Positions 59,552 through 64,000 of a DNA stretch of 64,000 nt are shown here, in pieces (within the stretch, counting starts at the first letter, position 1; each line of letters opens with the position of its first letter). A model generated the notes under the pieces. The model saw nothing but the letters and a program-made list of their open reading frames with translations, did not search any database and had not been told where the DNA came from. The translations under genes were made by a program, and so were the position numbers. This DNA is from Beijerinckiaceae bacterium (lineage in GTDB: Bacteria; Pseudomonadota; Alphaproteobacteria; Rhizobiales; Beijerinckiaceae): positions 116,894 through 180,893 of the forward strand of contig JAJPIC010000004.1 in assembly GCA_021324915.1 (NCBI GenBank), written 5' to 3'.

Positions 59552-59841
59552 CAAGTCCTCCGCGCCGCTCGGCCGTAGTGGATGGTCGGGCCCTTGGCCC
59601 TGATCGCATCGCGCAAGCTGACGGCTTGGCGCCCATTTTCGGTTTCGATCACGGCAACCGCGAAAGGGTCTATGACCAGATTGGCAGCGACCGCCGCACG
59701 GGCCTTCTCTAGGCCTTGTGCGCATTCCGCCTCGCCGGCAAAGGTCGCGGCCGCTTCGATCTTTTCGACCCAGTTGCCCTGCGCATCGAGGTAGACCACT
59801 CTCCCATCGACCAGACGGTTGGCCGAGACAACCTGCAGCAT
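59551..59841 (-). CDS. DUF2849 family protein, first gene of the cys operon
   Basis: MLQVVSANRLVDGRVVYLDAQGNWVEKIEAAATFAGEAECAQGLEKARAAVAANLVIDPFAV. Confidence 0.88.
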   Translation of the reverse strand: MLQVVSANRLVDGRVVYLDAQGNWVEKIEAAATFAGEAECAQGLEKARAAVAANLVIDPFAVAVIETENGRQAVSLRDAIRAKGPTIHYGRAARRT

Positions 59842-59990
59842 CGCGCGTTAAGTTCCCAAAAACGCCTTAAGTCTAGGTCCATCGATATAAAACAGCCCGG
59901 CCGATTTTGCCAGATCGGATGCGAGATTTTGCCGGATATCACGTTCCAACAATGTAAATATCAAAGCCCACGCCGGCACCGGAGGTCAGT

Positions 59991-60650
59991 TTGTTCGGCA
60001 ATGAAATCCAGCCGCTTATCGTGAGACACGGCTATCTCGCGGTGTTTCTGGTGGTGATGCTCGAGGGAATGGGTTCGCCTTTGCCGGGAGAGACGGCCCT
60101 GGTCCTTGCCGCGATTTATGCCGGGGCTACAGGTCATCTCAATGTTGCGGAAGTCATCATGCTCGCCATGCTCGCGGCCATGCTGGGCGGGAGCGCGGGG
60201 TTCTGGCTCGGCCGCAGCGCAGGTTCGACACTTGTGGAACGTTATGGCCGGTTTCTCGGCCTCAACGCCAATCGCCTGGCGCTCGGCCGTTACCTCTTCC
60301 AACATCATGGCGGGAAGATCGTCTTCTTCGGCCGTTTCATCGCCGTCCTGCGGGTCCTCGCCTCGGTGCTTGCCGGCCTGAACAAATACGATTGGCGGCG
60401 CTTTTTTATTTTCAATGCGGCCGGCGCCATGGCCTGGGCCTTGATCATGGGACTCGGCGGCTATTTCTTCGGCAATGCCATGCGCAACGCGACCGGCCCG
60501 CTCGGCATCGTCGGACTGATCATCGCGATCGCCGGCATCTTCGCCTTCTGGCTCTGGTTCAGGCAGCAGGAGAAGAAGATGGAACAGAACCTCATGAGCT
60601 TGGCTCTCGCCGAGAGCGAGGAAGAGCCGGAAGTGCACTGCGAGTCGTAA
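59991..60650 (+). CDS. DedA family membrane protein
   Basis: LVVMLEGMGSPLPGETALVLAAIYAGATG...FFGRFIAVLRVLASVLAGLNKYDWRRFFIFNAAGAMAWA. Confidence 0.92.
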   Translation: MFGNEIQPLIVRHGYLAVFLVVMLEGMGSPLPGETALVLAAIYAGATGHLNVAEVIMLAMLAAMLGGSAGFWLGRSAGSTLVERYGRFLGLNANRLALGRYLFQHHGGKIVFFGRFIAVLRVLASVLAGLNKYDWRRFFIFNAAGAMAWALIMGLGGYFFGNAMRNATGPLGIVGLIIAIAGIFAFWLWFRQQEKKMEQNLMSLALAESEEEPEVHCES

Positions 60651-60710
60651 ACTGCGCCGATCGTTGCTTCGATCTCATGTTCAAGTTTCGGCGTCATGCT
60701 CCCAACGTCT

Positions 60711-60736
60711 GGAACGGATGCTTGGCCGCCCGCGTT
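60711..60736 (+). promoter_or_regulatory. Candidate EcfG promoter for the small secreted Pro-rich protein
   Basis: GGAAC-N17-CGTT perfect consensus, 31 bp upstream of ATG at 60768. Confidence 0.65.
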
Positions 60737-60767
60737 CGCTCATCGAGCGCAGGCAAGGAGAACAGCC

Positions 60768-61061
60768 ATGCTACCGAAGTGCAAAGCTCGGCCCTGTGCG
60801 CCATTGATATTCGCAAGCGTGATGGCCGTAGCGATAGGGAGCGCCTTCGCGCAGAGCCCCGGCTCGGCGGCAAAGCCGAATTCGACAATCCCCGAGAAAC
60901 AGCACATGGGACCGGTGAATCCGCCGCCAGCCAATGCGACGGGCGGCGTCATCACGCCGAAGGACGACACAGATCCCGGAATGACGAAAAAGCCGCCGCC
61001 TCAAAACCCGGAAGAGACACCGGTCATACCGCCCAAGAACAATGGTTCGGAGGCCAAGTGA
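60768..61061 (+). CDS. Small secreted Pro-rich hypothetical protein
   Basis: MLPKCKARPCAPLIFASVMAVAIGSAFAQSPGSAAKPNSTIPEKQHMGPVNPPPAN...; RBS AAGGAG upstream. Confidence 0.7.
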   Translation: MLPKCKARPCAPLIFASVMAVAIGSAFAQSPGSAAKPNSTIPEKQHMGPVNPPPANATGGVITPKDDTDPGMTKKPPPQNPEETPVIPPKNNGSEAK

Positions 61062-61130
61062 TCGGGGTATCGGGTGTGCACAAGCGCGAACGAATGCGGC
61101 AGCGATCGCTCGAAGCGCTGCCGCGCTAGT

Positions 61131-62456
61131 CTAGGCTGCGGTTCCGAAAAGATCATAAGAATCGGCGCGCTCGATTTTTACGCTGACGATCTCGCCGGGG
61201 CGCAGCGGCCGCCGGCTTGCGACATGGACCTTGCCGTCGATCTCGGGCGCATCGCCTTTCGTGCGGCCTTCGAGAGGCCCGGCGCGATCGATGATAACTT
61301 GAAAATGCCTGCCGATCTTGTTCTTCAGCAAGCGCGTGCTGATCGCTTGCTGATGACGCATGAATCGATCGTAACGCGCATCGCGGACTTCTTGCGGGAC
61401 GGGCTCTAGGCCAAGGTCATTGGCGGGCGCGCCGGCGACCGGCTCATAACGAAACGCCCCGACGCGATCGAGGCGTGCTTCATCGAGCCAGTCGAGAAGA
61501 AATTGGAAATCCTCTTCGCTCTCGCCGGGAAAGCCGACAATGAAGGTCGAACGCAGGGTGAGATCGGGGCAGAGCTTCCGCCACGTCGCGATCCGCGCGA
61601 GCGTCTTCTCCTGATCGCCCGGTCGACGCATGGCGCGCAGCACATCGGGACTTGCGTGCTGAAAAGGCACGTCGAGATAAGGCAGGATCTTGCCCTCGGC
61701 CATCAGCGGCAGAACTTCGTCTATGTGCGGATAGGGATAGACGTAATGCAGCCGCACCCAGATGCCGAGGGAGCCGAGTTCGCGCATGAGATCGATGAAC
61801 TTGGCGCGCACGTGCCGATCGCCAAAGGCGCTTTCGGCGTAAGAGAGATCGCGGCCATAGGCGCCGGTATCCTGCGAAATGACGAGGATCTCCTTGACGC
61901 CGGCAGCGACGAGCTTTTCCGCTTCGCGCAGAACCTCCGCCGCGGGGCGCGAGACGAGCCTGCCGCGCAATTGCGGAATGATGCAGAAGGAGCAGCGATT
62001 GTTGCAGCCTTCGGAAATCTTGAGATAGGCGTAATGGCGCGGCGTGAGCTTGATGCCTTGTTCCGGCACGAGATCGACAAAAGGATCATGCGGCGCAGGG
62101 ACGGCCTCGTGCACGGCGGCCATCGTGCTCTCGTAGGCTTGCGGGCCGGTGATCGAAAGGACTTCTGGAAAAGCTGCGCGAATCGTGCCGGGCTGCGCTC
62201 CCATGCAGCCGGTGACGATGACCTTGCCATTGGCGTCGAGCGCCGCGCCGATTGCGGCGAGCGATTCGGCCTTGGCGCTGTCGAGGAAGCCGCAAGTATT
62301 GACAATCACGGCATCGGCGCCGGCATGAGTCTTCGCGAGCTCATAGCCTTCGGCGCGCAGGCGCGTAATGATGCGCTCGCTGTCGACAAGCGCTTTGGGG
62401 CAGCCGAGCGAAACGAAAGAAATCTTCGGCGCGGCCTTCCGGAGGGGTTCGTTCAT
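61131..62456 (-). CDS. rimO: Ribosomal protein S12 methylthiotransferase
   Basis: [29 protein letters not shown]...[28 protein letters not shown] (radical SAM, MTTase), TRAM domain. Confidence 0.96.
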   Translation of the reverse strand: MNEPLRKAAPKISFVSLGCPKALVDSERIITRLRAEGYELAKTHAGADAVIVNTCGFLDSAKAESLAAIGAALDANGKVIVTGCMGAQPGTIRAAFPEVLSITGPQAYESTMAAVHEAVPAPHDPFVDLVPEQGIKLTPRHYAYLKISEGCNNRCSFCIIPQLRGRLVSRPAAEVLREAEKLVAAGVKEILVISQDTGAYGRDLSYAESAFGDRHVRAKFIDLMRELGSLGIWVRLHYVYPYPHIDEVLPLMAEGKILPYLDVPFQHASPDVLRAMRRPGDQEKTLARIATWRKLCPDLTLRSTFIVGFPGESEEDFQFLLDWLDEARLDRVGAFRYEPVAGAPANDLGLEPVPQEVRDARYDRFMRHQQAISTRLLKNKIGRHFQVIIDRAGPLEGRTKGDAPEIDGKVHVASRRPLRPGEIVSVKIERADSYDLFGTAA

Positions 62457-62541
62457 GCGCAGCCGATTGCCACGCCGGCCGTCGACTTGCAACCCGCGAC
62501 TTCGGAAGCTTTGAAGCGCAGCGCCGGCGTGAGAGTAACGA

Positions 62542-62568
62542 AAAGACCCGGCACTGGGCCGGGTCTTT
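62542..62568 (-). terminator. Bidirectional intrinsic terminator between omp gene and rimO
   Basis: AAAGACCCGGC-ACTGG-GCCGGGTCTTT. Confidence 0.8.
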
Positions 62569-62591
62569 CACGCAATCACTGGTACTTACGC

Positions 62592-63347
62592 TTAGTACTT
62601 CGAGACCACCGGCGCCGGCGGCTCGAACAGATCGAACTTGTAGCTGAAACCGACCTGAACGCGATGATCGGTCTCGTGCCGGGTGGCCGTCGCACCCGGG
62701 GCGAAAGATGCAGTCAGAGGATCGGAGATATGGCCGAAATCGCTATAGCGATATTCGCCGCGCAGTGACCAATTGTTGGTGATCGCATATTCGAGGCCGG
62801 CACCGGCCGTCCAGCCCGTATGCTCGTGCCAGATGCTGTCGACGCCGAGCGGGCTGAAATAGGTATCATGGAAATCGCCGAAGGCGACGCCACCCGTGCC
62901 GTAAATCAGGAGGCGGTCCCACGCATAACCGACACGGCCGCGGATCGAGGCTTCGACGGGTTCGCGATCGGTATAGCCAATGATGCCCGAACCGTTGCCG
63001 CCCGAATAGCTCGATCCGTCGACGTCGCCTTCGAGGCCGAAGACGAACTGGGCGACCTGGAAATTATAGCCGACGTGACCGCCGCCCACGATGCCGCGCG
63101 GACTGCTGCCGGGCAGACTCGTGACGAAAGCGCCGGTCGGATCGAAGACATTCGGCGATTGGCTATGCGCGCTCCACTGATAGCCGACCTGGCCACCGAT
63201 ATAGACGCCACTCCAGGTGAAGGCGGGCGGCGGGGGAGGCGGCGGAGTGAAGACCGGCGGGCCTTTTTGATTTGGCAGATCGGCCGCCAGGGCCGAACCG
63301 CCGGCCAAAGAGACAAGCGCCGTCGTTATCAGAAACCTACGCAACAT
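62592..63347 (-). CDS. Omp25/Omp31-like outer-membrane beta-barrel protein
   Basis: MLRRFLITTALVSLAGGSALAADLPNQKGPPVFTPPPPPPPAFTWSGVYIGGQVGYQWSAHS... ending VGFSYKFDLFEPPAPVVSKY. Confidence 0.9.
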   Translation of the reverse strand: MLRRFLITTALVSLAGGSALAADLPNQKGPPVFTPPPPPPPAFTWSGVYIGGQVGYQWSAHSQSPNVFDPTGAFVTSLPGSSPRGIVGGGHVGYNFQVAQFVFGLEGDVDGSSYSGGNGSGIIGYTDREPVEASIRGRVGYAWDRLLIYGTGGVAFGDFHDTYFSPLGVDSIWHEHTGWTAGAGLEYAITNNWSLRGEYRYSDFGHISDPLTASFAPGATATRHETDHRVQVGFSYKFDLFEPPAPVVSKY

Positions 63348-63853
63348 GAGATTTTCCCCTCCAAGTGTGTGCCTAACCAGCTAGTTTCTTCGTCGTCATC
63401 GTTCAATAGAATAAACCAGCAAAATCCAAACAAATGCTTTTTGATCGGAGGTCATGTCGCGTCTATGCAACAGTTTCTTCATCCTCCCCTGGGTATTAAC
63501 AAAGTAGATCCTCGCAATCTCACTTGATAGGCGAATTGCGGCAGAGTTAGGTTTTAACTGCGACCATCAACGGAACTTAGAAGACCAAAGATGGGCGTAA
63601 GATCAACTTTCTGTTAAGGAAGGTTACTCTTGCGAATCCCTTCGGAAGAGAGCCGCGGCGAATCGCTGCGCTCGCGTTTCGTAAACTCGCGTGTACCGGC
63701 AAAGTTTCAGGGCGGGCGCGATGGGGGCGGGCACTCGGCTTCGGGCTTCGATGGCGGAGACGATCGAGGGCGCTGCGGTCGAGCCGATTCTCGCTCTCGC
63801 AAAGTCGCGGGATTTGGGGTTATGAGGGGGCGGGGCGGTTTCGCCCAAATTCC

Positions 63854-63943
63854 GGAAGGGTGGCCGAGTGGTTTAAGGCAGCGGTCTTGAAAACCGCCGC
63901 GGGTGCAAGCCCGCCGTGGGTTCGAATCCCACCCCTTCCGCCA
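63854..63943 (+). tRNA. tRNA-Ser(TGA)
   Basis: GGAAGGG/CCCTTCC acceptor, anticodon loop CTTGAAA, long class II variable arm, TTCGAATCC T-loop, encoded CCA. Confidence 0.95.
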
Positions 63944-64000
63944 CCGAAGCCCAGCGCAGCATGGTGTCCCGAAGATAGCTGGGTCCTAGAGTTGGCGTTC

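Overview
High-GC alphaproteobacterial (Rhizobiales-like) chromosomal window dominated by housekeeping genes: moaA (partial), pyrE, divK-pleD, rpmG, rnr-topA, pyrB-pyrC, a degP-like protease, a two-component system plus glnE, pepN, a sulfate-assimilation operon (DUF2849-cysI-cysH-DUF934), rimO, tRNA-Lys(TTT) and tRNA-Ser(TGA). There are three outer-membrane beta-barrel genes. I see no transposase, prophage, CRISPR array or recognisable defence island. The most interesting signals are: (1) an unannotated minus-strand sRNA candidate with a CUCCUCCC loop and an intrinsic terminator; (2) three perfect GGAAC-N16/17-CGTT motifs (EcfG general-stress promoter consensus) upstream of an ABC exporter, a class II aldolase and a small secreted Pro-rich protein; (3) a single-chain tandemly duplicated beta-barrel with a CxxCID motif in each half; (4) a CDF transporter with three tandem C-terminal dimerisation-like modules; (5) a perfect triple 54-bp palindromic repeat; (6) a possible glucan-related locus (amylo-glucosidase, ABC exporter, GT4). 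All names come from reading the translations; no database search was run.
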